Source: Candidatus Competibacteraceae bacterium (lineage in GTDB: Bacteria > Pseudomonadota > Gammaproteobacteria > Competibacterales > Competibacteraceae). Taken from it: DNA of 64,000 nt. The DNA lies in NCBI GenBank assembly GCA_027492875.1, contig JAPUDV010000057.1, positions 13,766 through 77,765 on the forward strand, written 5' to 3'. The position numbers and the translations under genes were made by a program. Shown in pieces: positions 17,406 through 25,915 of the stretch. Each line of letters opens with the position of its first letter. Position 1 is the first letter of the stretch. The notes under the pieces were generated by a model, which saw only the letters and a program-made list of their open reading frames with translations, was not told where the DNA came from and made no database searches.

Positions 17406-19193
17406 ATGCAACACGATTTTACTGCGATAACTCCCCTAGATATTATCTGGTTTCCAGAAACCATCTTAACTTCTCTTCTATCTTGTCCCATTTGTGGCAC
17501 ATTGGACAATCAAAAACCTCTATTGTCCATTCCCAGCATGGAAGGAAACAGCATAAAAAAACTGTTTACATGCACAAAGTGTAATAGTCAATTTTTTAAT
17601 CCTCCCGAAGTATGCGCATTTAGCGAAATCACTGGAGATGCCGAGTATTTTTATAAACAATACTGTGAAGCTGGAGCTGGTATCTGGGAAATGTTCTGGC
17701 CACTCGCCATGGTGCCTAGATCGACAGAAACCACCTTGCTCGATGTGGGATGCGGGTTTGGCTACACGGTCGATTGCTGGCGCACGACGCGTGGAGACGC
17801 AATCGGAATTGAATTAGCTGAATATGGCAAAATCGGAGCCGCTTTATTAAATATCCCAATCTATTTCAACTACCTTAATGAGGTTACGGAGTTAAAACAC
17901 AAAAAACTCGATATCGTTTATGCCTCAGAAGTAATCGAACATGTTTCAGATCCAAAAGCATTTATTATGGAGTTATCAGCATATATAAAATCAGATGGTT
18001 TTTTAGTTTTAACAACGCCTAATAGCAATTTTATAAGGAAAAAAAACGAAAGTCCAATGTTAATAGCTGCGCTATCGCCAGGTTTTCACGGCTTTCTTTT
18101 CTCATCAACAGCGCTAGAGCAAATCATCCGTAATACAGGGTTCTCCTATGTCATTGTTAAAGAATATAATGAACGCCTTGTTGCTTGGGCTTCCAAGAAA
18201 GCATTTCAACTCAATGAATCGCCTGATAAGTTCAGGGAAGATTATCTTAATTATCTCGTGTCGGCAATTGAAAAATTATCGAATCGACATGATTTAGTTT
18301 ACGATGGCCTCGTTTACCGATTATTTCGAGATCAACTCAATGCAGGAAATATTACCGCAGCCACAGATACACTAAAAAAACTGGAGGAGAGTTTGATTGA
18401 AAAATATGGGTCAGCAGTTTTGCAACCTAAAGCGACTATTGAAGCTTTATCATCTTGGTCCTCAAATTCAGAGTTTATTAAATTATACCCCTATTTTCTT
18501 CCAAACTATTTTTATTATCGCGGTATTCTTGGTCTTCTATTAGGAGAGAATCCAGTACTCACGGTACAATATTTTTCTGCTTCCTGGAAATTCACTCGGG
18601 CTGCGCTCGAAAAAATCGGCATATATTCATTTCTTGAAGCAATTTCCCTAATATGGACCGCAAAGTTACATGAGAGCCTTTGCTTAATAATGCTTGGCAA
18701 TTTTAGTCAAACTGTTAAATTTTTAGAGGAATCAGCAAGAGCTGCAGAATCTATTGTAATAGATTTTGGTTTTTCAAAGCTTGATGCGCCAAAAATAGAA
18801 ACAATTCTAAGCACAATCTTTAATCAGCTAATCTCCCAAAAAAGAGTCAATGAACTTACTCAGACATTACCAATATTAGAGCACTATTTAAGCCGCAATT
18901 ATGGGAAATCAATAAAAAATAATCCTGAATACTATGAAATAACGCAACAGGCACTAAATCTATATTTGATGCTCGGCAATGCAGAAATACTGACAAATAA
19001 TTATATACTCGGGATCAAATACTTGAATATAGTTATTTCGCAAAGTCGCTTTGTCAAAATTCACAATAGAGATACAAATCAATTAAATCTTATTATTAAT
19101 CAAGCAAAAAAACTTCTTACAAAAATAGAGCATTTAAATAAATGGGCAGACGCAAAAATCAGTTACTCATTCACCCTCAATAGAAAAGAATAA
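17406..19193 (+). CDS. Zinc-ribbon class I SAM-dependent methyltransferase with helical C-terminal domain
   Basis: 595 residues. A CPIC...CTKC zinc ribbon (Cys27, 30, 56, 59) precedes a Rossmann methyltransferase domain with motif I LLDVGCGFGY (111-120), a YASEVIEHV motif and the post-motif LTTPNSN. This zinc-ribbon plus methyltransferase arrangement is common among sugar- and polysaccharide-modifying methyltransferases. The C-terminal ~300 residues are helical and TPR-like, without recognisable catalytic motifs. The gene is AT-rich like the neighbouring GT2 half at 15,560-17,056, from which it diverges, so both may have arrived together. Likely role: methylation of a glycan or nucleotide sugar; the acceptor is unknown. 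Confidence 0.82.
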   Translation: MQHDFTAITPLDIIWFPETILTSLLSCPICGTLDNQKPLLSIPSMEGNSIKKLFTCTKCNSQFFNPPEVCAFSEITGDAEYFYKQYCEAGAGIWEMFWPLAMVPRSTETTLLDVGCGFGYTVDCWRTTRGDAIGIELAEYGKIGAALLNIPIYFNYLNEVTELKHKKLDIVYASEVIEHVSDPKAFIMELSAYIKSDGFLVLTTPNSNFIRKKNESPMLIAALSPGFHGFLFSSTALEQIIRNTGFSYVIVKEYNERLVAWASKKAFQLNESPDKFREDYLNYLVSAIEKLSNRHDLVYDGLVYRLFRDQLNAGNITAATDTLKKLEESLIEKYGSAVLQPKATIEALSSWSSNSEFIKLYPYFLPNYFYYRGILGLLLGENPVLTVQYFSASWKFTRAALEKIGIYSFLEAISLIWTAKLHESLCLIMLGNFSQTVKFLEESARAAESIVIDFGFSKLDAPKIETILSTIFNQLISQKRVNELTQTLPILEHYLSRNYGKSIKNNPEYYEITQQALNLYLMLGNAEILTNNYILGIKYLNIVISQSRFVKIHNRDTNQLNLIINQAKKLLTKIEHLNKWADAKISYSFTLNRKE

Positions 19194-19253
19194 ATTTTCT
19201 AAAGATTTCTCGAATCACTTTTCCGCTTAAATTAAGAGGCGAAGAATACGGCC

Positions 19254-19867
19254 ATGACCGATCTCAAGACCCAACTACAAGCCGAACTGCCCGAGCTGCT
19301 GAAACAGGACACGGACTTCCAGCAATGGCTGGAACACCTGATCCGGCAAACGGCGATCACGCCGGAAAGTTTCGAACGCCTGTTGCAAGAGTTCATTGCC
19401 GACCGGCCCGAGCAAAAACGCAAGAATAATGAACTACTGGAGGAAAGCAAGCTCTGCTGTTCCCGGCAGGAACAAGGCATCGGCGCGCTGGGGGCGCGCT
19501 GGGCATCGCGTCCGAACACAGTTTCCGCGCCGCGCTGAAGGGGATTCTGGAAAAAAGCTTCGGCGTCGAAGTGCTAAACGTCAATGAATTCGACGACGAA
19601 GGTACGGTATTCGGCACCCCCGACCAGGTCGAAATCGACATCATCATCAAGAACGGCGAGCTGATCCTCCGCAAACTCAAACCGTCGATGTCCAAATCCG
19701 ATATGTATACCTTCGACCGCAAGGTGCACTACTACGGACGGCGCCATCAGCGTCCGGTCCAGTGCAAGATCGCGGTCTCGTCGATGGTGCCCCAAGCTGC
19801 CCGCGCCGTCGCTGACAAGCTGGGAATCGAGGTGTTCGGCTACGCTGAGGACGTCACCAGCGCGTGA
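19254..19867 (+). pseudogene. Frameshifted DUF3782-type (PD-(D/E)XK-like) pseudogene
   Basis: A 5' reading frame begins with ATG 19254 (LPELLKQDTDFQQWLEHL) and runs to IGALGARW. The homologous continuation (IASEHSFRAALKGILE, VLNVNEFDDEGTVFG, QVEIDIIIKNGELI, MYTFDRKVHYY) lies in another frame. The shift is near 19,490, in a GCGCTGGG/GCGCGCTGGG repeat where slippage is plausible. The coiled-coil middle usual in this family also looks shortened. In the nuclease-like core the expected E-x-K-S following the beta strand reads RKLKPS, so the catalytic glutamate appears lost too. These proteins are usually scattered accessory genes of unknown role. A single sequencing error could mimic the shift but not the lost residue. 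Confidence 0.7.
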
Positions 19868-19909
19868 ACAATCCAATCCTGCTCCCACCGGCTTCATCGA
19901 GGTCGGCCG

Positions 19910-20617
19910 ATGGCTGAACCCGCCCGCCCCATCGCCCTGATTCCCGCCCATAACGAAGCGGCCACCGTCGGCGCCATCGTCGCCCAAGTCCGGCAGTTGT
20001 GGAGCTGCCCGGTGGTGGTCATCGACGACTGTAGCAGCGACGCCACCGCCCAAACTGCCTGGAACGCCGGCGCCACCGTGCTGCCGCTGACCCTGCAACT
20101 CGGGGCCTGGGGCGCGATTCAGACCGGTCTGCGTTACGCCCTGCGCCAAGGCTACCGCACCGCCATCACCCTCGACGCCGATGGCCAACACGAACCCCAA
20201 GACATCGGCCTTCTGCTACAACCGCTCGTCGACGGCCAAGCCGAAGTTGCCATCGGCGCTTTTCCAGAGCGCGCCAGCCGTGCCCGGCGGATCGCCTGGA
20301 GCTATTTCCGCTGGCTGACGGGTCTGGAGCTGGAAGACATTACCTCCGGCTTCCGGGTCTACAACCACGCGGCAATGACCGTGCTCGTCTCCCGCGAAGC
20401 CAGTCTGCTCGACTATCAGGATGTCGGCGTGCTGCTGATCCTGCGCCGCAAGGGTCTGCGCATCGTCGAAGTGCCGGTGGCGATGCAACCGCGCGTGCTG
20501 GGCGCTTCCCGGGTGTTCCGCTCCTGGTGGGTCGTGGGAAAATACATGCTGCAAACCAGCCTGCTTTGCCTCGCCCGGGTCGGCTACAATCATCTTCCGC
20601 CTGCAGCCGACGACTGA
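19910..20617 (+). CDS. GT2 polyprenyl-phosphate sugar transferase (DPM1/GtrB-like)
   Basis: 235 residues; the ATG is preceded by GAGGT. It has the DPM1-like GT2 pattern: IALIPAHNEAATVG, VVVIDDCSSD, ITLDADGQHEPQDI (DAD metal-binding) and ITSGFRVYN. No C-terminal transmembrane pair is present, so it is the soluble or monotopic form. The family loads a sugar from a nucleotide donor onto undecaprenyl phosphate, providing donors for membrane GT-C enzymes; a candidate GT-C protein is encoded at 22,252-23,703. It is followed 8 bp later by a DUF2304 gene, a common pairing in glycan loci. Confidence 0.88.
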   Translation: MAEPARPIALIPAHNEAATVGAIVAQVRQLWSCPVVVIDDCSSDATAQTAWNAGATVLPLTLQLGAWGAIQTGLRYALRQGYRTAITLDADGQHEPQDIGLLLQPLVDGQAEVAIGAFPERASRARRIAWSYFRWLTGLELEDITSGFRVYNHAAMTVLVSREASLLDYQDVGVLLILRRKGLRIVEVPVAMQPRVLGASRVFRSWWVVGKYMLQTSLLCLARVGYNHLPPAADD

Positions 20618-20625
20618 TACCCCTG

Positions 20626-21075
20626 ATGATCACCTACCAGATTACCTCGATGGCGATCGGGGTCGGCCTCGCCGCCATTATCCTGTTCCTGGTCCGCCGC
20701 GATCACCTGCACGGTCCCTACGCCATCTGGTGGATCGGGGCCGCCGCGACAGTCGCCCTGCTCGGTCTATTCCCGCGCCTGTTCGACGTTCTGGCCAGCA
20801 AAATGGGGGTTAGCTACCCACCGATTCTGGCTATCGTGCTGGGTTTCAGCCTACTGCTACTCAAAATGTTGACCATGGATCTGGATCGCTCCCGACAGGA
20901 ACGGCTGATCCGCCGGCTCGCGCAGCGGCTGGCCATGCTGGAGGCGCGGCAAAATCCCCCCTCTCCCCAACTACACTCTCCCTCAGGGGCGGAAGAGGGA
21001 GAACCTGGCGGGGATACAACGGGACGGGAACCCATGACAACTCCCCCGCCTCCTCAGAGGGGAGATCGAGAGTAA
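20626..21075 (+). CDS. DUF2304 small membrane protein
   Basis: 149 residues from ATG 20626. Three hydrophobic segments (about 6-23, 32-50, 62-80) are followed by a basic amphipathic helix (DRSRQERLIRRLAQRLAMLE) and a Pro/Gly-rich tail. DUF2304 proteins occur next to DPM-like GT2 genes and may be membrane partners of the polyprenyl-phosphate transferase. The tail, from about residue 106, is encoded by a CT/GA palindromic repeat (hairpin TCTCCCTC/GAGGGAGA at 20,977-21,002), so it looks acquired and probably is not essential. Confidence 0.82.
   Translation: MITYQITSMAIGVGLAAIILFLVRRDHLHGPYAIWWIGAAATVALLGLFPRLFDVLASKMGVSYPPILAIVLGFSLLLLKMLTMDLDRSRQERLIRRLAQRLAMLEARQNPPSPQLHSPSGAEEGEPGGDTTGREPMTTPPPPQRGDRE
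20977..21002. repeat. CT/GA palindrome inside the DUF2304 gene
   Basis: TCTCCCTC (20977-20984) pairs with GAGGGAGA (20995-21002). Further CT/GA-rich half-arms flank it from 20,955 to 21,066, all within the coding frame. Confidence 0.55.
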
Positions 21076-21081
21076 GCGGAC

Positions 21082-22275
21082 ATGCGCGTTCTCCATATCG
21101 GCAAGTACTACCCACCGTTCGCCGGCGGCATCGAGCATTTTCTGGCCGACCTGTTGCCGGCGCTGAGCGCGCGCGGCATCGCGGCGGCGGCGTTGGTGCA
21201 CGACGAGCAACCACCCTTCTCCCGCCACCCTTCTCCGGTAAGGGGAGAAGGGAAAGTATCGATCTACCGGGCGCCGTGCTTCGGCCGGCTGCTGTACGCC
21301 CCGATCAGTCCCGCGTTCCCGGTCTGGCTGAACCGGGCTATTCGCGCGTTCCGTCCCGATCTGCTGCACCTGCACCTGCCCAACACCTCCGCATTCTGGG
21401 CGATGGCTATTCCCGCCGCGCGCCGCTTGCCGTGGATCGTCCATTGGCACGCCGACGTGGTGGCCTCCGCCATCGACCGGCGGCTAGCGCTGGCCTATCA
21501 CCTATACCGGCCGTTCGAGCAACGCCTGCTCGCCGCCAGTCGGGCGGTGGTCGCCACCTCTCCGCCGTATCTGGAAGCCAGCGCCGCTTTGGCCTCCTGG
21601 CGCGAGCGATGCCACATCGTTCCATTGGGCCTGGACCCCACGCGCATCGCCGAACCCGATCCAGCGGCGCAGTCACGGGCCGAACGACTGTGGGGAATGA
21701 CAGGCTTCCGGGTGCTGGCCATCGGCCGTCTGACCTATTACAAGGGCCACGACGTGCTGATCCAGGCCGCCGCCAGTCTGGACGACAGCCGAGTATTGAT
21801 CGTGGGAACCGGCGAGCACCTGGAACGGCTGACCGCGCTGATCCAATCGTCGGGACTCGGCGAGCAGGTGCGTCTGCCCGGCTTTCAGCCCGAACCCGAT
21901 CTCAATGCGCTACTGGCCAGTTGCGACGTATTGTGTCTGCCGTCGCTGGAACGCACCGAGGCGTTCGGGTTGGTGTTGCTGGAAGCGATGCGGTTTGGAA
22001 AACCTGTCGTGGTGAGCGACATCCCCGGTTCCGGCGCGGGCTGGGTAACGCGGCAGGCCCGCCATGGTCTGCTGGCGCCGCCGGGCGATTCCACGGCGCT
22101 GGCGGTGGCGCTGCGGGCGCTCCAACACGATCCCGACCGACGGCGAACCTTGGGTCTGGCGGGCGCGGCGGCGTTGCGCGAACAGTTCGGAATCGAACCG
22201 GTTGCCGCAGCCGTGGCGGAGTTATACCGACGAGTACTCGCCGCCACGCGGTCAGCCGCCCCCGCTTCCACCTGA
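21082..22275 (+). CDS. GT4 glycosyltransferase
   Basis: 397 residues from ATG 21082. It begins MRVLHIGKYYPPFAGGIEHF, has HLHLPNT and HWHADVVAS in the acceptor half, then VLAIGRLTYYKGHDVLI, PGFQPEPDLNALLASCDV and EAFGLVLLEAMRFGKPVV in the donor half with the family's EX7E. This is a retaining GT-B enzyme of the WcaL/PimB type acting on a polysaccharide or lipid-linked acceptor. A palindromic repeat adds about a dozen residues (SRHPSPVRGEGK, about 49-60) in a loop of the N-terminal domain. Its 3' end overlaps the convergent membrane-protein gene by 24 bp. Confidence 0.9.
   Translation: MRVLHIGKYYPPFAGGIEHFLADLLPALSARGIAAAALVHDEQPPFSRHPSPVRGEGKVSIYRAPCFGRLLYAPISPAFPVWLNRAIRAFRPDLLHLHLPNTSAFWAMAIPAARRLPWIVHWHADVVASAIDRRLALAYHLYRPFEQRLLAASRAVVATSPPYLEASAALASWRERCHIVPLGLDPTRIAEPDPAAQSRAERLWGMTGFRVLAIGRLTYYKGHDVLIQAAASLDDSRVLIVGTGEHLERLTALIQSSGLGEQVRLPGFQPEPDLNALLASCDVLCLPSLERTEAFGLVLLEAMRFGKPVVVSDIPGSGAGWVTRQARHGLLAPPGDSTALAVALRALQHDPDRRRTLGLAGAAALREQFGIEPVAAAVAELYRRVLAATRSAAPAST
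21238..21262. repeat. CT/GA palindrome inserted in frame in the GT4 gene
   Basis: CCCTTCTCC (21238-21246) and GGAGAAGGG (21254-21262) flank a 7-nt loop. It encodes PSPVRGEG, an insertion not expected in the GT4 fold at this point. Confidence 0.65.
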
Positions 22276-23703
22276 GGGAGAGGAGCCATGGAAGGGTGAA
22301 GACTGAAACACTGTCAGCACCCAGAACAGGAAGGCAGGCACAAACTCCAGAAACACCCGGTTGATACTGGTGTACTGCTCGGCCCAGCGCTGGGCGTCGG
22401 TCAGGAAGAACAGCAGAAACAGGGCCAGCAGGCTGGTGACGACAAAAACCAGTTCCGCCCGTTGCCAGCGCGCCGCGCCGCGCCTGAAAACCGAAACCGT
22501 CGCCACGCCCGCCGCCAACAGCATCAGATACCCGAGCAAATGCCAGTTCGCCAACAGCAGAAAATTCATCACCACCGGGTCCCAACCGCCGCGATAACCC
22601 AAGGCGAACCGGCCCAGATAGGGTACTTGGATCAATGCCGGCGTCAGCCGAAATACCCCCAACCCCGGAATCGTGAATCCCAGCCCACCCGCCAGCCACC
22701 AACCCAACCCCAAGGCCAGCCCCAGCCCCGTCAGCGCCAGCAGCCACCTGCCCCGCAGACGAGCCGCCAGCAGCGCCGGCAGGAACAACAGCAACCAGAC
22801 CGTTCCCTCCAACTTGATCGAGGGACAGGCCAGCGCCAGCAGTAACGCTAATGCTCCCTGGCGACGGTCGCCATCCCGCGCCCAGTGGAAGAAGGCGATG
22901 GCCGCCAGACCGAACACCGTCGCCAGCCAGAGATCGGCGTAACCCGCCAGGGCGACATGGCTGTCCAGCAGCGGCAGCGACAGCAGCAACCAGGTAAATA
23001 TCAGCGCTGTTAGAGGGGAAACCCCCCACAACCGCGCCTGGCCGTAGAACCCCAAACCCAAGGCCAGCGCCGCACCCAACCACGGCAAGTTGGCGGCGGT
23101 CTCGTTCCAAGCGCCAGAAGCCAGGGTCGGCCACAGCGCCAGCAACGGCACCGTGTACGGATAAGTCCAGGCATCGATGGTGTAAACCAACTCGTCGGTA
23201 TCGGCCAGCCAACGCTGCGGGTCCACGAACGGCACCAATCGATGCCATTCCGACCACGCGCGCGGCCGCACCATCCAGGTGGTCCAGGCATCCCAGGGAT
23301 ACAGGGGTCGCCACCAGATCTCCTGCGCCAGGCTGGCCAGTCGCCACCCCAGCCAGAACAGCAGCAGGACAAACAGAACTTGCGACCACCGCACCCTCGT
23401 CTTCAGCCCCCCCCCTCCATGTACGAAGAAGGGGTTGGAGGGTGCGATTCGCCGCCACGCCAACCCGCCGCCCGACAGCGCCAGCAGCGCCATCATCAAA
23501 ATCGGGCCGGCAAAACTCAGTGGCAACCCCACCGCCGCTTGCACGCGCAGCAGCACGGTCGCCGCCAGCAGGCCCAGCACGCCGCCATATCCCAGCACCA
23601 GGGGCCAAATCCCCGCCGGAGCATCGCGCCACAGCGCACGCAGCCAGAGCGCGCCCGCCAGCCAGGGCAGACCCAGCGCCAAACCAATCCGCCACTCTTC
23701 CAT
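22252..23703 (-). CDS. Polytopic membrane protein, probable GT-C glycosyltransferase
   Basis: 483 residues, about eleven hydrophobic segments. After the third or fourth segment comes a periplasmic loop with YPWDAWTTWM, an acidic-aromatic motif like that in lipid-phosphate-sugar-using GT-C enzymes (inference). Later features are AGYADLWLATVFG, SIKLEGTVWLL and a long loop before the last two helices. It follows the 399-residue membrane protein gene by 6 bp, so they are probably made together. The donor may come from the polyprenyl-phosphate transferase encoded opposite at 19,910. A palindrome (CCCTCCA/TGGAGGG, 23,412-23,441) encodes part of a loop near residues 88-97. The last codons overlap the convergent GT4 gene. 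Confidence 0.7.
   Translation of the reverse strand: MEEWRIGLALGLPWLAGALWLRALWRDAPAGIWPLVLGYGGVLGLLAATVLLRVQAAVGLPLSFAGPILMMALLALSGGGLAWRRIAPSNPFFVHGGGGLKTRVRWSQVLFVLLLFWLGWRLASLAQEIWWRPLYPWDAWTTWMVRPRAWSEWHRLVPFVDPQRWLADTDELVYTIDAWTYPYTVPLLALWPTLASGAWNETAANLPWLGAALALGLGFYGQARLWGVSPLTALIFTWLLLSLPLLDSHVALAGYADLWLATVFGLAAIAFFHWARDGDRRQGALALLLALACPSIKLEGTVWLLLFLPALLAARLRGRWLLALTGLGLALGLGWWLAGGLGFTIPGLGVFRLTPALIQVPYLGRFALGYRGGWDPVVMNFLLLANWHLLGYLMLLAAGVATVSVFRRGAARWQRAELVFVVTSLLALFLLFFLTDAQRWAEQYTSINRVFLEFVPAFLFWVLTVFQSSPFHGSSPSGGSGGG
23412..23441. repeat. Palindrome inside the GT-C-like gene
   Basis: CCCTCCA (23412-23418) and TGGAGGG (23435-23441) with a 16-nt loop, coding for a Gly/Pro-rich loop between membrane segments. 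Confidence 0.45.
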
Positions 23704-23709
23704 CGCCGC

Positions 23710-24909
23710 TCAGCCTCCGTCCACCCGGAACAGCGCGCCCGCCGACGCGGCGTATAGCATTTTCGCCGGCAACCGCCCGCCTCGCCATTCCAGCGCCCGC
23801 GCTTCGCGGTTGTAGCTCACGCCGCCACCCAGTGGCGACAGGATCAGCACATAATCGCCAGCACGCGCCTCGCCGGGATTCGGCACTCGCGAGAAACCGG
23901 CATAGCCGTTGTGCGGCAACACATGATAGCGGGCGCGACCGGCTTGGAACCCATGGGGATCGGCGCTGACGATGAACAGCCGGACCGGCTGTTCCGGCAA
24001 GTGCCGACGCACCTCCAACAGGAAGCGGTACAGGTTGCCATCCAGCGCCGCCAACCGCCGGTCCTCCTCGCTCTTGCCGGCGAAGCGTTCGACGGTCTGC
24101 TCGAGTCGCTGGTGCAAATCCCACTGCCAGCGCAGGTCCAGCACCAGCCAACCGAGTAGAAGCAGCGCGGCGTGGGGGATCCACTCCCACCGGCGCGATG
24201 GCTCGAACAGCGCGTACAGCACGCCGCTCAAACCGACCCACAGCGCCACCACCAGCACCGGCGGAAACAAGGCATCCAATGGCGCGCCCGCCGTGTAATT
24301 GATGGAACGCTGGCTCCAGCTCTCGAACGAGGTCCACTCTTCCCACGCCCAGTGCAGCAGGTCGCTGGTGGTGGGTGGCGCCGGCCACAGCTCCAGCCGG
24401 TCCAGCAGCAGTGGTTGCGGAAATGGCCCGGGCACGATCAACCCAAGGCCGGCGATCCGGCCTTGCCAGCGCGGTTCCGCGCGCAAATCCAGCTCGCCGA
24501 CCCCATCCGGCCCGACCGGCGGCACGATCAGTTCCTGGGTCTGTTGCGGGTCGGCCAGCGTCACCCAGGCCAGCCGCAACGGGCGGTTCGGTTCGAGTCC
24601 GCGCACCCGCCATGTCAGACGGTTGTACAGCGCCGCTCGAGATCCGCGCCGCACCGGCGTTTGAACCGCCGCCACCCCTTCCGAACCCGGCTGGCGGATT
24701 TCCAATCCGGCCGGGGTCAGCGCGCCCTGACCCGCCACCAAACGGAGATCGGAACCCACCAGCACCACCGGCGGCGCCACCACCGAAAGGCCACCCATCT
24801 GATAAAACAGCAGCAGCGCCAGCACGCTCGCCAGAGCGCCACCCGTTACCGCCAGCAACCACACTCCATACGGCCGCAACCGGCGCGGCCAATCCCCGAT
24901 TTCCTTCAT
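23710..24909 (-). CDS. Membrane protein of unknown function, partner of the GT-C-like protein
   Basis: 399 residues from ATG 24909, which overlaps the epimerase stop (ATGA). One N-terminal membrane segment (about 15-37) leads to a ~170-residue extracytoplasmic beta-rich domain. Two further membrane helices (about 215-235, 245-262) and a C-terminal soluble domain follow, with LFIVSADPHGF, PHNGYAGFSRVPN and GDYVLILSPLGGG. I do not recognise the family. Close coupling with the epimerase and the GT-C-like gene suggests a role in lipid-linked sugar transfer. Much longer upstream readings in this frame are shadows of the epimerase. Confidence 0.65.
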   Translation of the reverse strand: MKEIGDWPRRLRPYGVWLLAVTGGALASVLALLLFYQMGGLSVVAPPVVLVGSDLRLVAGQGALTPAGLEIRQPGSEGVAAVQTPVRRGSRAALYNRLTWRVRGLEPNRPLRLAWVTLADPQQTQELIVPPVGPDGVGELDLRAEPRWQGRIAGLGLIVPGPFPQPLLLDRLELWPAPPTTSDLLHWAWEEWTSFESWSQRSINYTAGAPLDALFPPVLVVALWVGLSGVLYALFEPSRRWEWIPHAALLLLGWLVLDLRWQWDLHQRLEQTVERFAGKSEEDRRLAALDGNLYRFLLEVRRHLPEQPVRLFIVSADPHGFQAGRARYHVLPHNGYAGFSRVPNPGEARAGDYVLILSPLGGGVSYNREARALEWRGGRLPAKMLYAASAGALFRVDGG

Positions 24910-25913
24910 TGAACCGATCCCTGTAACTCGACCTTGCAATACCGCTCCAGCGTCCAGGCCGGCCGATAACCCAATTCCCGTTCGATTCGAGCGGAACTGT
25001 AGCAGGCCCAACCCAGCAGTTTGTTCAGCGCGGTCCGCGCCCAGCGGTCGCGGCGACCGGCCAGCGACAACAGACCATCCGTCAGATCGGCCGCGCCATG
25101 AAGCACGCCGGCCGGCGCCGACCAGGCTGGCACGGATCGCCCCAGCGCCCGGCGAACCATCGCATATATCTCCCGGCCGGAATGGGTTTGTCCGTCGCTC
25201 ACCAGATAGGTCCGGCCGGCGGCGGCGGGCTGCGCGGCGACCAGCAACATGGCTTGCGCCACATCGTCCACATGGACCAGCGAGCGGCGGTTGCCGGTTT
25301 CCGGTAGCGGCGGCAACCAGCCACGCCGCGCGACGGCGATCAAGCGCGCCAGATTGCCCTTCATCCCCGATCCATAAACCAGCACCGGTCGCAGATTGAC
25401 CGCATGAAAGCCGCCTTCGTGGCCTGCCGCCAGCACCCGCTCCTCTGCGGCGCGCTTGGCCCGACCATAGGGGGTGTCCGCCGGTGCATCCCAGCTTTCG
25501 TCCACGCAGCGCGGACCGGGATCGCCCACCGCCTTGCAACTGCTGAGAAAGACGAAGCGCCCGACTCCGGTCGCCGCCGCCGCGTCGAGCAGGCGAAAGG
25601 TTCCCTCGGCGTTCACCGCCCAATGCCGGGCCGCGAAATCCGCAGTGTCCGCCGCGTCCGCATGGGCGAAACCGGCGACGTGCAACACGGTGTCGATCCC
25701 GACGCAAGCCCGCGCCAAGCTGGCGGCATCGCTCAGATCGCCGATCGCTTGCTCCACCTCATCTCGATCCTGGCAGGACCCATAGCTGACTTCCTGCGTC
25801 CTAACCAACACCCGCACACGCGCTCCCCGTTCGCTCAGTGCGCCGACCAAGCGGCGGCCGATGAAACCGGTTCCACCGGTCACCAGCACCGATCGTTCCC
25901 GGAAAAAATCCAC
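24906..25913 (-). CDS. NAD-dependent epimerase/dehydratase (extended SDR)
   Basis: About 335 residues. The N-terminus VLVTGGTGFIGRRLVGALSE is the Rossmann dinucleotide loop; LSDAASLARAC, FLSSCKAVGD and the catalytic YGRAK (YxxxK) follow, then RPVLVYGSG. The start is GTG 25913 or GTG 25922; both fall at the stop of the upstream methyltransferase-GT2 gene. The enzyme acts on a nucleotide or lipid-linked sugar (4-epimerase, or reductase of a keto sugar); sequence alone does not decide. It overlaps the next gene by ATGA and belongs to a five-gene glycan operon running from 28,537 to 22,252. Confidence 0.85.
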   Translation of the reverse strand: MDFFRERSVLVTGGTGFIGRRLVGALSERGARVRVLVRTQEVSYGSCQDRDEVEQAIGDLSDAASLARACVGIDTVLHVAGFAHADAADTADFAARHWAVNAEGTFRLLDAAAATGVGRFVFLSSCKAVGDPGPRCVDESWDAPADTPYGRAKRAAEERVLAAGHEGGFHAVNLRPVLVYGSGMKGNLARLIAVARRGWLPPLPETGNRRSLVHVDDVAQAMLLVAAQPAAAGRTYLVSDGQTHSGREIYAMVRRALGRSVPAWSAPAGVLHGAADLTDGLLSLAGRRDRWARTALNKLLGWACYSSARIERELGYRPAWTLERYCKVELQGSVQ

Positions 25914-25915
25914 CG

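Noticed and set aside
21902-24892. A 996-codon minus-strand open frame
   Set aside because: It lies in another frame of the GT-C-like and 399-residue membrane-protein genes and antisense to the GT4; it is Ala/Gly/Arg-rich with no motifs, a typical high-GC shadow.
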